23,195 nt of DNA, taken from assembly GCA_030632625.1 (NCBI GenBank), contig DAOVUK010000003.1, positions 1 through 23,195 on the forward strand, read 5' to 3'. The translations under genes were made by a program, and so were the position numbers. Position 1 is the stretch's first letter; every line of letters begins with the position of its first letter. Source of the DNA: Gammaproteobacteria bacterium. GTDB lineage: Bacteria > Pseudomonadota > Gammaproteobacteria > GRL18. This document shows positions 1 to 9,381 of the stretch, piece after piece. A model generated the notes under the pieces. That model ran no database searches. It saw only the letters and a list, made by a program, of their open reading frames with translations, and was not told where the DNA came from.

Positions 1-3000
1 CACCGCTTTATCAATTAACCAGTCCAGCCCCCTGTCCACCAGCTCCCTTACCCGTTCAATCATTTCACCAATTTTACGGCCCAGACCACCCAGCCCTACC
101 TGATTTGCCAGGAAGCCAATAACAATTGGTACTGCACGGGCCAGTGAACCTTCCAGAAAACTGGCTGCACTTGCTACACTGCCCCTGGCGATTTCGGCGA
201 CGCCTTCGACAAAGGAATTAACAATTTCCAGCATTTCGCGTATATAGGCAATAAATGACTGGATAGCTTTATAGAAAGCGATAAAGCCATTGACCACCGC
301 CATGATCCCGGTGGGGTCCAGCATACTTAATAGTTTGACAGTTATTTGCTGGATGATACGCGTGACCACCCAGTTACGCACCGCATCCAGGACAATAGTC
401 CACAGGTTACTTAACTGCTCCTGAATATATTCCCAGATGGCTATCGGGCCCCGTGTCACTACATCAGAGACAAAGGTCCAGATGCCGGTGAGACGATCGA
501 GCATGCCTCGCATCCTGTCGACTTTATCCTGGCCAATTTTAGCGGCAAGTTTCTGGAATATACGATCGACGGATATTCCGAGGACGTCCAGGACAAAACC
601 CAGGATGGACTGAAAACTAAAGTCAGCTGGCGGAGATACACCGGCATCTTCAAGCTCTTTAAATAGCCAGCCCGTAATTCCATTCAGTAGATGTGTGGCA
701 ATGTTATCGAAAAACTTCACAAAACCAGTTTTAACGGCCCGTAGTAAATTCTTTAAAAAACCAATCGGGTCACGCTTGATTTCTTCAAAGGCCTGCAGGG
801 CTTTTTCGATGATATTGGAAATGAGCGCCACCGGAAAATTCATTAACTTCAGTGCCACTTCAATCACCAGTTTAATCACTTCACCGACAAAACTGATAAG
901 TCGTCCCAGGGGCTCGCCAAAAATACCCATGAGTCTTGCAAACGCGACAAAAGGAGCAGCAAGATCAGACAGCGAAAAACTTTCCCAGGCGCGAATAAAA
1001 AGTCCCTTAATGTATTCCCAGGTAAAATTCAGTGTGGCGATGGCGTTTTCGATACGGGTGGTTAAACGCGCAATGGCACCCGTCTGCTGCATTTCCTGAA
1101 ACTGCTCTTCGCCTCCATCCATTAATGCCATAAAACCATGAATAATATTTTCTGCACTGCGTTCTACCGGTTCATCGGAAAATGGGTCCTTGCCCAGAAT
1201 GACGGTGAGTAAAGGATAAGCCCGCGTGGTTCTTGCGTAGGCGACAAGCCGGCTAATTAAAGCATCCTTAATTAAGCTCAGAATTTTTATGCCGACTTCA
1301 ATAACAAAGTTAATAATTCTGAACGCGGGAGCGGCAAATGTTTCATAAATCTGGCGGAAGACACCGCCGGGATCTAACAAACTCTGGATACCAATCGATT
1401 CCCAGATACTCATAAACCCGGCCACCAGCACTTCCCAGGAAAGATTTAATCGCGCAACAGCGCCATCCAGCCAGTCCGCCGCTTTTTGTAAACTGCCGGA
1501 TTCTTCCATTTGCCTGAGTTGTTCGGCACCACTTTCCGAGAGCAGCATAAAACCTCGCAGCAAGGCGATGGGCGTACGTTCAACCACTTCACCGGAAATT
1601 GGATCGCGCCCGAGGATCACGGTTAAGAGCGGGTAAGCCGTGGTGTGTTCCTTGATGAAATTAATCAACGAATCAATCAGATAATTCTTTACGATTTCTA
1701 ATAGTTTGGCTGCAACATTAGTGGCAAATCGTATAATGCGCTGCACAGGTCCCTGAATAATATTCAGCAGGCGATCCATCACCGTGGGTATTCTGGCGGC
1801 GTCAGAAAGACCGAGGCTACTCCAGAATGCCGACAATTGCCCCGCTATCTCTGTCGGACTGATATCCAGTTCGTTAATTTGTTCATCCAGCCACTGAGCC
1901 GCCTCATCCAATGCACCCTCTTCTTCGAGCTTCTGCTTAAGCGAGGCACCATTGGGAATAATATCCAGACCGGCTTCAATAAAGTTACGGCCATTTCTTT
2001 CAACTTCACGGCCACTGATTGGATCACGGCCATTCACCACGGTAAACAGCGAATAACCGGGCATACTGCTGACGAAATCACTAGCCTTGTCTTTGATAAA
2101 ATTGATGGCATCGCCAATACTGTCACCAACCCACTCCACGGCATCACTCACCAGATCGGCTGCTGCACTAATGGGATTCCAGAAACGTTGAACCCGGGGA
2201 GAGGTGCTGCTAATGCTCGAAGGTGCTGCACGAACAACGCCACCCTGCTGCACAACATGGGTGGTTTCATGAGCCATTAAATGCACATCGGACTGAGACT
2301 GTCCCGCACCCAGCCAGATATCATTTTTATGGGTAAAGGCTTTGGCATTAATTGAGGCGGCTGCTTCGTGTGATGAGCTATCTTCATGCACACGCACCGC
2401 ACTTAGATCGACTCCCATGCCTGACTCAAGAATGCTTCTTACATCCGGACGTATCGATGAGCCGCTTGAAGGATTCTTGATGGCCTGAAATGCAGGCTGG
2501 ACTGTGGAATGGGATGATGATGGATTCGCTTTTACCTGAAGTTCTTCCTCTTCTTCTTCAGCCTGGCGCTGGATGAGTTTTGTTTGTATCGGCTCCTCTT
2601 CTTCCTCTTCAGGCTGGCGCTGGATTAACTTCGTTTGCAGCAGCTCCTCTTCTTCCTCTTCAGGCTGGCGCTGGATTAACTTCGTTTGCAGCGGCTCCTC
2701 TTCTTCCTCTTCGGCCTGGCGCTGGATTAACTTCGTTTGTAGCAGCTCCTCTTCTTCCTCTTCTGGCTGGCGCTGGATTAACTTCGTTTGCAGCAGCTCC
2801 TCTTCTTCCTCTTCTGGCTGGCGCTGGATTAACTTCGTTTGCAGCAGCTCCTCTTCTTCCTCTTCTGGCTGACATTGGAGTACTTTTTTCTGAAGCTGTT
2901 CATCGTCATTTGACTCAGCTGCAATATTTTGAATTCCCGGTGCAGCCAGTGAACCTGATATCAATGAAATAGCAGGAGCAGGTTGATTCGTTACAATGTG

Positions 3001-3189
3001 ATCCGCCACCCTGTCGGCTTCCTGCTCATAGGAATCATCAGGTTGTCCGATTGTCAGTTTAGCCTGCACAATCTGGCGAATATTATTTTGTTGTAAACGC
3101 TGGGCAGGTGCTAATGGTGCATGCACAGAAGAATGTGTCCTCCGTGTTGCAGATGCGGGTCTTTTTTCCTTTGTGGCAAAGGATTTCAT
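1..3189 (-). CDS. Giant eCIS-associated DUF4157 protein, 3' end beyond window
   Basis: The frame is open from ATG at 3189 (GGTGAG lies just upstream) to the left edge, giving at least 1063 residues with no stop. Residues about 49-65 (DDSYEQEADRVADHIV) are the typical opening of a DUF4157 domain. Residues about 104-216 are Gln/Glu-rich tandem repeats. The rest of the domain follows, with GVDLSAVRVHED and a metallopeptidase-like HETTH motif at 306-310 (AHETTHVVQQG). From residue 379 there are three repeats of about 140 residues, each opening with Y(P/S)LLTVILGRDPISGE-like sequence and continuing as amphipathic helices. After about residue 800 the chain is long, helical and hydrophobic. DUF4157 is a known eCIS-enriched domain, often on cargo or cargo-associated proteins. 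It is the last gene seen, 65 bp after the protease gene. A cargo role is inferred; whether HETTH is catalytic is unknown. Confidence 0.9.
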   Translation of the reverse strand, partial: MKSFATKEKRPASATRRTHSSVHAPLAPAQRLQQNNIRQIVQAKLTIGQPDDSYEQEADRVADHIVTNQPAPAISLISGSLAAPGIQNIAAESNDDEQLQKKVLQCQPEEEEEELLQTKLIQRQPEEEEEELLQTKLIQRQPEEEEEELLQTKLIQRQAEEEEEEPLQTKLIQRQPEEEEEELLQTKLIQRQPEEEEEEPIQTKLIQRQAEEEEEELQVKANPSSSHSTVQPAFQAIKNPSSGSSIRPDVRSILESGMGVDLSAVRVHEDSSSHEAAASINAKAFTHKNDIWLGAGQSQSDVHLMAHETTHVVQQGGVVRAAPSSISSTSPRVQRFWNPISAAADLVSDAVEWVGDSIGDAINFIKDKASDFVSSMPGYSLFTVVNGRDPISGREVERNGRNFIEAGLDIIPNGASLKQKLEEEGALDEAAQWLDEQINELDISPTEIAGQLSAFWSSLGLSDAARIPTVMDRLLNIIQGPVQRIIRFATNVAAKLLEIVKNYLIDSLINFIKEHTTAYPLLTVILGRDPISGEVVERTPIALLRGFMLLSESGAEQLRQMEESGSLQKAADWLDGAVARLNLSWEVLVAGFMSIWESIGIQSLLDPGGVFRQIYETFAAPAFRIINFVIEVGIKILSLIKDALISRLVAYARTTRAYPLLTVILGKDPFSDEPVERSAENIIHGFMALMDGGEEQFQEMQQTGAIARLTTRIENAIATLNFTWEYIKGLFIRAWESFSLSDLAAPFVAFARLMGIFGEPLGRLISFVGEVIKLVIEVALKLMNFPVALISNIIEKALQAFEEIKRDPIGFLKNLLRAVKTGFVKFFDNIATHLLNGITGWLFKELEDAGVSPPADFSFQSILGFVLDVLGISVDRIFQKLAAKIGQDKVDRMRGMLDRLTGIWTFVSDVVTRGPIAIWEYIQEQLSNLWTIVLDAVRNWVVTRIIQQITVKLLSMLDPTGIMAVVNGFIAFYKAIQSFIAYIREMLEIVNSFVEGVAEIARGSVASAASFLEGSLARAVPIVIGFLANQVGLGGLGRKIGEMIERVRELVDRGLDWLIDKAV
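800..2055 (-). repeat. Three ~140-residue protein repeats in the DUF4157 protein
   Basis: Units begin at residues 379, 519 and 658 (minus-strand positions 2055, 1635 and 1218), so the spacing is 140 and 139 residues. They open with YSLFTVVNGRDPISGREVER, YPLLTVILGRDPISGEVVER and YPLLTVILGKDPFSDEPVER. Each continues with a Glu-rich helix, a WLD or similar turn, a W-containing helix (FWSSLG, IWESIG, AWESFS) and a hydrophobic helix before the next unit. The DNA has diverged far more than in the 51-bp repeats, so the duplications look old. The segment before unit 1 (INFIKDKASDF) resembles the unit ends, suggesting a partial unit there. The end of unit 3 is approximate. Confidence 0.8.
2541..2879 (-). 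repeat. 51-bp tandem repeat coding Gln/Glu-rich 17-residue units
   Basis: Six copies of a 51-bp unit sit in register inside the DUF4157 gene. The marker tggcgctgga recurs on the + strand at 2564, 2615, 2666, 2717, 2768 and 2819, and a degenerate seventh copy follows near 2870. Each unit encodes 17 residues, LLQTKLIQRQPEEEEEE, with rare changes (P/A before the Glu run; LLQ, PLQ or PIQ). The array splits the DUF4157 domain, lying between its opening segment and its HETTH half. It is very acidic and probably disordered. Near-identity at the DNA level suggests recent expansion by slippage or recombination. Confidence 0.93.
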
Positions 3190-3254
3190 GGTCTCACCGA
3201 ATGATTTTATGAATGCCAGTGAAGATTAAACACAGCCACAGGCTCACGCTAAAT

Positions 3255-5525
3255 TTATTCATACACACAGTCAATCCCCCACGCATTTAATGTGCCGGTA
3301 TCCCTTGAAGCACTGTCGCTCACGTGTAATCGCCAACTGCCCATTATTTCGGTACCGAGCAGGGCTAACAATGTTTCATCAACACTGGTACTGTAGGTCA
3401 TCTTGATATCATGCCGGCTGCGACCGGTGCGATCATGCAATACAACTGCTACTCCTGATGGCGAAACCAGTACTACAAGTAAATCACCAATCCAGGTATG
3501 TGAAATATCCAGCGAAATATCCAGTTTGACGATACTACCCGATTCGCTAACGTCGATCAGGCTGTCAATGCCTGCAGAGCTGTTATCGGGGATGACTTGA
3601 TTGGCGGCCAACTGTTTGCTGAGTACTTTTTTCTCTGCTTTTGCGACAGACAGTTCCAGCTCCCAGAACACCAGCTTACCGGTATCCATGTCTGCATGAT
3701 CAGAGACTGAAAGCATCCAGTCACCCTGCACATTATCCCCCATAAATGCATTCAGATGTGGCGTTGAGTCCAGGTTGTATATCGCAAGCAGGTTATCACT
3801 GGAGCCACCCACACGATCATGCAAAACAACGGATTCATTTAACGGCGAAGTCAACATGACTCTCAGATCACCAATATAACTGTGTTCAATATCAATACCG
3901 ATATGAATATTTTTTAGCAAACCTGCGTCGGCTATATGCAGAACACTCTTTACACCCGCTGCCTGATTATCAGGTATGGCCTGATAGGGTGAAGTGTCCT
4001 GCTGAATAATACTGAATGCCTCATCCGGCTCACCGACACCCACCGCAGCCCAGGCATTTTTAATCGCGGCATACTCACTAGTATGTTCACCATGTATTTG
4101 TCGACAGGCATTCAATAATGCGTACCTGGCCTGCATGAATGTCCAGCGACTATCAGTCGCACTGCTTAAATAACTGGTCATGGCCAGATAAAATATCTGT
4201 TCCGCCTTATCTCTTCCGATGCCGTCAACAGCAATACCATGATGTGTACCACCAGCAACGATGAGGTAGGCTGCCTTGTTGGGTATACCGCTATTTGAAT
4301 GAAGATAGCCATTATCGTTTTTATCAGGATCGGGTTGTTCGCCTGCATCAAGTGCCAAAAAATCATCCATATGATCCGGCTGGCCATATTTGCCAGGCGC
4401 AGACAAATCCCTGAGTGCATCACCTGAACGAAATGGCGTGTAAACCCCTTCGCCCATTTTCCAGTCTGTAATTTCAGCCTCATTCGACACCATCACACCA
4501 AAGAAGTCGGCAAAGGATTCATCCAGTGCACCAGCTTCTTCAGCATACACAAAACGTGCAGTCCTCGAACTCACTGCATGGGTTAATTCATGACCGACAA
4601 CATCCAGCGCCAGCGCCAGTGGTGCAAATCGAATGCCGTCACCATCACCATAAACCATCTGCTTATACCAGTCAGTCCAGAAGGCATTATTGTAATTCTG
4701 TTTGTAATGCACGCTGGACACCAGATCAGCGCCATTGGCGTCATAACTATCTCGTTGGAAAGTCGTCAGGAAATAGTTGTATACCATTTCAGCATGATCA
4801 TGTGCCGCCTGCGCAATATGATCAGTGGACGACTGATCGCCCTCCAGTAATAGTTTGGCTTTTAAATTAGCAGCATTCTCTGCCGAATAGGTTAAACGTG
4901 AAACCACCCCACGGATGCGGGTGTGCTTTAATAGAATATTGCCAGAATGTGCATCAACGATGTGCAGGCTCGATGCCATATCCTGGCTTAAAATCCATTC
5001 AATTTCCCAGGCAAGATGCACAGTTTTGATTTCATCACGAAAAAGAATAAGTCGCACTTTTTTATCGGCAATCGCCTCCAGTGATTTTCCACTAAGCTGT
5101 AGCGCAGTTTCAATGGCTTGCTGCTCTGTAATACGTGGCTGTAGTGAAAGATCAAGTGCTGCCAGTCGGTAATCCTTATAGGCGATAACTTCACCCGCTG
5201 GATTAATATGCACCTGAGTGGAACCTTCGAGTACCGGTATGCCGTTTAATGTCTGGGCGAAATAGACATGACTAAAACCCTGTTTATCTTTCTCGGTATG
5301 TGATAGTTCCAGTGATTCACTTAAATCTTTGTGCAAATCCAGTAAACCAGCATAGTCTTTCAGAAAGACTGTTGCGATAACTTCAGCAGCTTCACTCGAT
5401 GGCTTGCTGAGTTTGCCCTTAATAAACCTGACAGTGTCACCAGGTTCATCCCAATAAAAATCATTCGTTTTATCGAGAGCCTGTAACTTTTTGACTGCCT
5501 GATCCTGTTTATCATTTAAAATCAT
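3255..5525 (-). CDS. M4 thermolysin-family metalloprotease with two P domains
   Basis: This is a zinc endopeptidase of 756 residues. Residues about 60-190 resemble an FTP/PepSY inhibitory propeptide. The catalytic domain has HELTH at 312-316, the third zinc ligand Glu336 in GALDESFADFFG (24 residues after the first His, as in thermolysin), and the catalytic His at about 409 in LHSNSGIPNKAAYL. All key residues are intact, so an active enzyme is expected. Two P/homoB-type beta domains follow at about 516-626 and 642-756, each with a VLHDR core and a G-W-L-VSD motif. I chose ATG at 5525 because AGAGGG precedes it; the frame extends to a TTG at 5615 that would overlap the previous gene by 56 bp with no clear ribosome site. 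No signal peptide is visible, which is odd for an M4 enzyme and fits delivery through the particle. It could instead be a maturation protease. Confidence 0.9.
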   Translation of the reverse strand: MILNDKQDQAVKKLQALDKTNDFYWDEPGDTVRFIKGKLSKPSSEAAEVIATVFLKDYAGLLDLHKDLSESLELSHTEKDKQGFSHVYFAQTLNGIPVLEGSTQVHINPAGEVIAYKDYRLAALDLSLQPRITEQQAIETALQLSGKSLEAIADKKVRLILFRDEIKTVHLAWEIEWILSQDMASSLHIVDAHSGNILLKHTRIRGVVSRLTYSAENAANLKAKLLLEGDQSSTDHIAQAAHDHAEMVYNYFLTTFQRDSYDANGADLVSSVHYKQNYNNAFWTDWYKQMVYGDGDGIRFAPLALALDVVGHELTHAVSSRTARFVYAEEAGALDESFADFFGVMVSNEAEITDWKMGEGVYTPFRSGDALRDLSAPGKYGQPDHMDDFLALDAGEQPDPDKNDNGYLHSNSGIPNKAAYLIVAGGTHHGIAVDGIGRDKAEQIFYLAMTSYLSSATDSRWTFMQARYALLNACRQIHGEHTSEYAAIKNAWAAVGVGEPDEAFSIIQQDTSPYQAIPDNQAAGVKSVLHIADAGLLKNIHIGIDIEHSYIGDLRVMLTSPLNESVVLHDRVGGSSDNLLAIYNLDSTPHLNAFMGDNVQGDWMLSVSDHADMDTGKLVFWELELSVAKAEKKVLSKQLAANQVIPDNSSAGIDSLIDVSESGSIVKLDISLDISHTWIGDLLVVLVSPSGVAVVLHDRTGRSRHDIKMTYSTSVDETLLALLGTEIMGSWRLHVSDSASRDTGTLNAWGIDCVYE

Positions 5526-5559
5526 CGTCTTTCCCTCTTCTGCAGGTTTACTTAGTAAC

Positions 5560-8500
5560 TCATATGATATCCATAATATTGGCTTCCTTACGAAGGATTC
5601 TTGAAATATGTTCAATTAATGCTTGTTCATTCATAGCAAGATTTCCAACAAATATGTCAAAATACGCTATTGTATAGGCAACCACATCGTCTTGATTGTT
5701 ACCCAGACGGAATTCATTGCCACTAAATTTAAGTGACCTGGCGATAAAACTGCTGCCCAGACCTAAAAAGATATTATCGCGAACAGATAATGACTCATAA
5801 GCAATTAATTGTAATTTGTTTTCCTTTACTCCAGTAACGACTTCCTGCAACTGTTGCATATTGCTTGATAAAACGGTGCTATAAACTGCATGTATCAGAT
5901 TATCATGTATATTCAAATAACCGTTATAGTCCAGATAATCATTTTCTTGTGCCCACGACAGTTTAAATTTCGCAACACTGTCAATATTTTTTGTTAAACC
6001 CCAGTTAAGGCCTACACCATCCGCCTGATCATTAAACAGGACAACATCGCCTTTAATCTCATTACTGGATATATCGCCTTCAACATGATTGGTCTCCAAT
6101 GCAAGAGCAACATCAATCGGTAATATCAATGCAGCCACCCTTCTGAAACGGTCAATTAATTTATCAATATCGTCTGCGTTTGCCGACTTGATATCTTCAT
6201 AGAAACTATTTACTTCAGTTTTTGGCCTAACCGAAATAAGGCTCATTGTTCGATCCAGTGTTCTTAGCGGGATAGACGGCCTGGAAGGTACTGGCGTTCT
6301 CCCAGGTATGGGTATCCCTGGTGGTCTGGAAGGAGTCGAGGGTGCAGGTGTCGATGGCGCTGAAGGTATTCTCCCTTCCAGCACCACGGCCCCGGTATGA
6401 CCAATATCTACTTCGATATCCGGTAATTTATTGATAAGCACCTCTTCACGTGCGGTAAAAAATTGTGTACGAGACGCAGCAGATAGTCCGACAATTTTTT
6501 CAGCCGCCACTTTTAGCTTTTCCTCAAATTCGGATTCATTATCATTAAGATTGTCGGCCCAAACCAATTCCAGTGCCAGATTGGCCTCAAGCGCTTCACC
6601 TCTCAGGATGTCTTTTTTTGGTTTGACTGCAGCAGATACTTCCTCATCCACACGACGCGCATCCATCAAGTTATTTTTCCAGGTAAGCATCATATTGCTG
6701 ACCGACACCACTGGTTTCCACTGATTATTTTCACCTCGGAATTTTCGGGAAAAGTTACAGTTATCAACAACACATTTTCCTATCTTTTTACTCGTAAGGA
6801 TAAGGTGGCCTGCAGCAGCTTTTTCTGAACTTATATCAGTAGCTGTACATGTAAGGTCACGCAAAATAATATCCATTGCCTGAAGCGATATAACATCCTG
6901 GATCGATACGATAGACGTACTCGAACCCTGACCAATGATTTTTATGCTGTTGTTAACAGATATATTCCAGGCTTTCTCTACACGGTGAGTACCCGGCAAC
7001 AAGCAGATATTGATGTCCTCCTTTTTTGATAACTTGTCAAATGCTTCATCCAGCGTTGTATATTCTCCACCTGGACCGACAGTCACCGCACAGCCACCAC
7101 CGGCTTTTCTGTCACAAAGAACTTTCAGTGCATCCTGAACAGATACCGCATCGTCCAGCTCACTGCATAAGGCTGTGTCTGTTTTATCCAGCGGTAAATG
7201 TGTCGCCTTGAAATCACAAAGTAATTTATCCAGCACCATATCAATTTTAACGGTAGTGCCATTTGCTATATCTTTAATTTCCGGCAGTAAAGAACGTAAG
7301 GTAGGCGATGGTACTGCTTCACAGGCTGGAATAAGATAACGTATATCGGTACTTTCAAGCCAGGCAAGCAAATCATCAATCGCTGACTGAACCGTATTCG
7401 GTTCAGTTAAATCTCCAATGACAGTCTGCTGCTCCTTAATGTCTTTCCATCTAGAAGCCTGGTTATTAGGATCGTAAGGAATTATTCCAGCATCCAGTTT
7501 GCATATCAGGTTCTGCAGGACATCATGAATAGTCGTATTTGTATTAATTCCAAGTCCTGATTTAACTGTCGGTATTAAGACACCTGATGGACAATCCTCT
7601 GGATAAAATGGAATATAGTTTGATCTTAAGTCACACAGTAAAGTATCAAGAACATCCTTAACTGTGACACTGCCATTGCCATCCCTGTCTGGCCATTGCA
7701 ACCCGGCATCACCATCAAACAGGGATTGCAGCGTAGGATGAGCTGCATCACCGCAACTCTGCTTATCATAAATCACCTGATCAGCGGTGATTAAATTCGC
7801 ATAAAAATAAACCGGAGGATGCACATCTTTATCTGCACCGCCGACATGATCGGGAATTACCAGGGTCGCTTTAACTCGATAATCGGCATCAGGCATGACA
7901 TTGGGTGTCCAGCGACACTCAGCAATACCTTTGTCACTGGTAACGGTGATGCCGCTTGCTGGAGCTAATGAACCACCACCAACGACTATTTCAAATCGTA
8001 CTTTGGCCCCTTGCACTGGATATTCACCATTGGCCACACCCACCCGCAAAGGCTGAGGTAAGGCTTCACCTGGCACCACCTCCTGGCCATCGCCTCCCGC
8101 CATAAACAAACGGGTCATTTCAGTTAATGCAGGAAAGGCATATTTACGATCTGCTTCAGGATTTGTATCCAGTTTATCAGTCGTCACTTCTCCAAGGGTC
8201 AGGTAATGATGCTCAATCCCATGCGGTGCTTGATGAGCAAGCAGTATCGTATTAGGTGTATGTTCAACCTCACGCACTTCAGCCAACCAGAAATCCCCCG
8301 CAACGAATGCATGATTTAATTCAAGCTCTAATTTCAGGGCGTCGAGATTGATGCTTAATGTAGTTCCATCGATGTCGGCAAAGCCTGGTGCAGTGGCTCC
8401 CGGATGGCTAATATCGAATTGTGAATTAATGACCCAGCTGCCATTTTTTTTCAGTGTGCAATAACCATCCCATCGGCGTACAAAATCACGTGGCGGAGCG

Positions 8501-9381
8501 GCAGGATAATCTGCAGTTAATAACTCCCTTTCAGGTGAAAAACCAGATACCCGATGTACTCCCAAATGTTTTTCACTGGTGTCATCAAAAAACTCGTAGA
8601 TCCAGTTATCATTGGTAAACGAACCTGGCGGCACAATGGCCTCAGCTTCTTTATTTTTCAGTGCATACTGCTCAGCCGCATTCTCACTTGACCATTTTAA
8701 TGTGATTTCATCAGGACTATCGGCATCGCCTTTTACATCGTGCACTTCCACTCGAAACAGGTAATTACCAATTCTCGATTCTATATCCAGTTGATCCGCA
8801 CAGGGATCACAGGAATCGGGCTGGGTGGTTTTATTCAATAAGGTAACAATGAGTTCCGCATTGCCTTTGTGAGGATTTTTACTCGACTGTTCGGGATCCA
8901 CATCACTGCATTTAATCTGACACAACACCTGTTTACGACTACAGGTGTCGGCCCCATGCAGCGCCTTATCACGCAGGCGTTCATCTAACAGCTGGGTAAC
9001 CGTGCGCTCCCAGACGTCGGCATACACAAAATAATGATCCGCTGGTAATGGGGCTGATAAAGGAAAATCAGTTTGATCTGTATATTCAACATTATCCGTG
9101 AGATCTGCCGCTATACCATCCACATAGATATGACCCGCCTCAATGGCGAGTGGATCAGCAACTGCATTTTTTATTATCTTCAGTGCACGGTGACGCGGCA
9201 TACCACCATAACTACCCTGCGTGCTGCCCACCACATCCTTGAGCGCATCGTTTAATCGCAGCTTGATAATTTCCACCAGTTCATTCCAGTCGGCATCTGT
9301 AAGCATGCGTCCCTGCTGTTGATATACCCCTGAATAATGTTTCAGTGGTTGATGGCTATCCCTGGAAATCTCGGTTTTCAT
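5560..9381 (-). CDS. DUF6519 mosaic beta-helix protein, likely eCIS baseplate periphery or fibre
   Basis: The protein has 1273 residues. The N-terminus (SRDSHQPLKHYSGVYQQQGR, then LTDADWNEL) matches the DUF6519 family common in eCIS loci. Residues about 444-520 look like an Ig/invasin-type domain (QPLRVGVANGEYPVQGAKVR). About 565-576 is an EF-hand/dockerin-like loop (DRDGNGSVTVKD), the start of a run of about five helical repeats (DVLDTLLCDL, DVLQNLICKL, AIDDLLAWL, MVLDKLLCDF, DALKVLCD) to about 760. A pectate-lyase-like beta-helix begins at about 762 with GPGGEYTTLDEAFDKL. A Pro/Ser/Thr-rich linker lies at about 1003-1037, and more beta-helix follows. Start is ATG at 9381 with GGGGGA upstream, overlapping the previous stop as ATGA. 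I infer a structural role, possibly receptor or surface binding; no catalytic residues are evident. Confidence 0.85.
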   Translation of the reverse strand: MKTEISRDSHQPLKHYSGVYQQQGRMLTDADWNELVEIIKLRLNDALKDVVGSTQGSYGGMPRHRALKIIKNAVADPLAIEAGHIYVDGIAADLTDNVEYTDQTDFPLSAPLPADHYFVYADVWERTVTQLLDERLRDKALHGADTCSRKQVLCQIKCSDVDPEQSSKNPHKGNAELIVTLLNKTTQPDSCDPCADQLDIESRIGNYLFRVEVHDVKGDADSPDEITLKWSSENAAEQYALKNKEAEAIVPPGSFTNDNWIYEFFDDTSEKHLGVHRVSGFSPERELLTADYPAAPPRDFVRRWDGYCTLKKNGSWVINSQFDISHPGATAPGFADIDGTTLSINLDALKLELELNHAFVAGDFWLAEVREVEHTPNTILLAHQAPHGIEHHYLTLGEVTTDKLDTNPEADRKYAFPALTEMTRLFMAGGDGQEVVPGEALPQPLRVGVANGEYPVQGAKVRFEIVVGGGSLAPASGITVTSDKGIAECRWTPNVMPDADYRVKATLVIPDHVGGADKDVHPPVYFYANLITADQVIYDKQSCGDAAHPTLQSLFDGDAGLQWPDRDGNGSVTVKDVLDTLLCDLRSNYIPFYPEDCPSGVLIPTVKSGLGINTNTTIHDVLQNLICKLDAGIIPYDPNNQASRWKDIKEQQTVIGDLTEPNTVQSAIDDLLAWLESTDIRYLIPACEAVPSPTLRSLLPEIKDIANGTTVKIDMVLDKLLCDFKATHLPLDKTDTALCSELDDAVSVQDALKVLCDRKAGGGCAVTVGPGGEYTTLDEAFDKLSKKEDINICLLPGTHRVEKAWNISVNNSIKIIGQGSSTSIVSIQDVISLQAMDIILRDLTCTATDISSEKAAAGHLILTSKKIGKCVVDNCNFSRKFRGENNQWKPVVSVSNMMLTWKNNLMDARRVDEEVSAAVKPKKDILRGEALEANLALELVWADNLNDNESEFEEKLKVAAEKIVGLSAASRTQFFTAREEVLINKLPDIEVDIGHTGAVVLEGRIPSAPSTPAPSTPSRPPGIPIPGRTPVPSRPSIPLRTLDRTMSLISVRPKTEVNSFYEDIKSANADDIDKLIDRFRRVAALILPIDVALALETNHVEGDISSNEIKGDVVLFNDQADGVGLNWGLTKNIDSVAKFKLSWAQENDYLDYNGYLNIHDNLIHAVYSTVLSSNMQQLQEVVTGVKENKLQLIAYESLSVRDNIFLGLGSSFIARSLKFSGNEFRLGNNQDDVVAYTIAYFDIFVGNLAMNEQALIEHISRILRKEANIMDII

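Noticed and set aside
695..1099. Plus-strand 134-residue frame
   Set aside because: Lies antisense to the long DUF4157 frame, has no domain signature and no ribosome site supporting it.
2541..2879. CRISPR array
   Set aside because: The units are contiguous, in coding frame, 51 bp and without variable spacers.
2573..2972. Plus-strand open frames with Ser-rich or LLPLQAGAGLTSFAAAP repeats
   Set aside because: These are antisense readings of the 51-bp repeat; the minus-strand frame carries the DUF4157 domain and explains the array.
3190..3254. Possible terminator between the protease and DUF4157 genes
   Set aside because: The only inverted repeat on the minus strand is about 4 bp (AGCC/GGCT) with no T-run after it; more likely just the leader of the DUF4157 gene.
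5526..5615. Longer 786-residue start for the protease
   Set aside because: The upstream start is TTG, overlaps the DUF6519 gene by 56 bp and lacks a ribosome site; ATG at 5525 has AGAGGG upstream.
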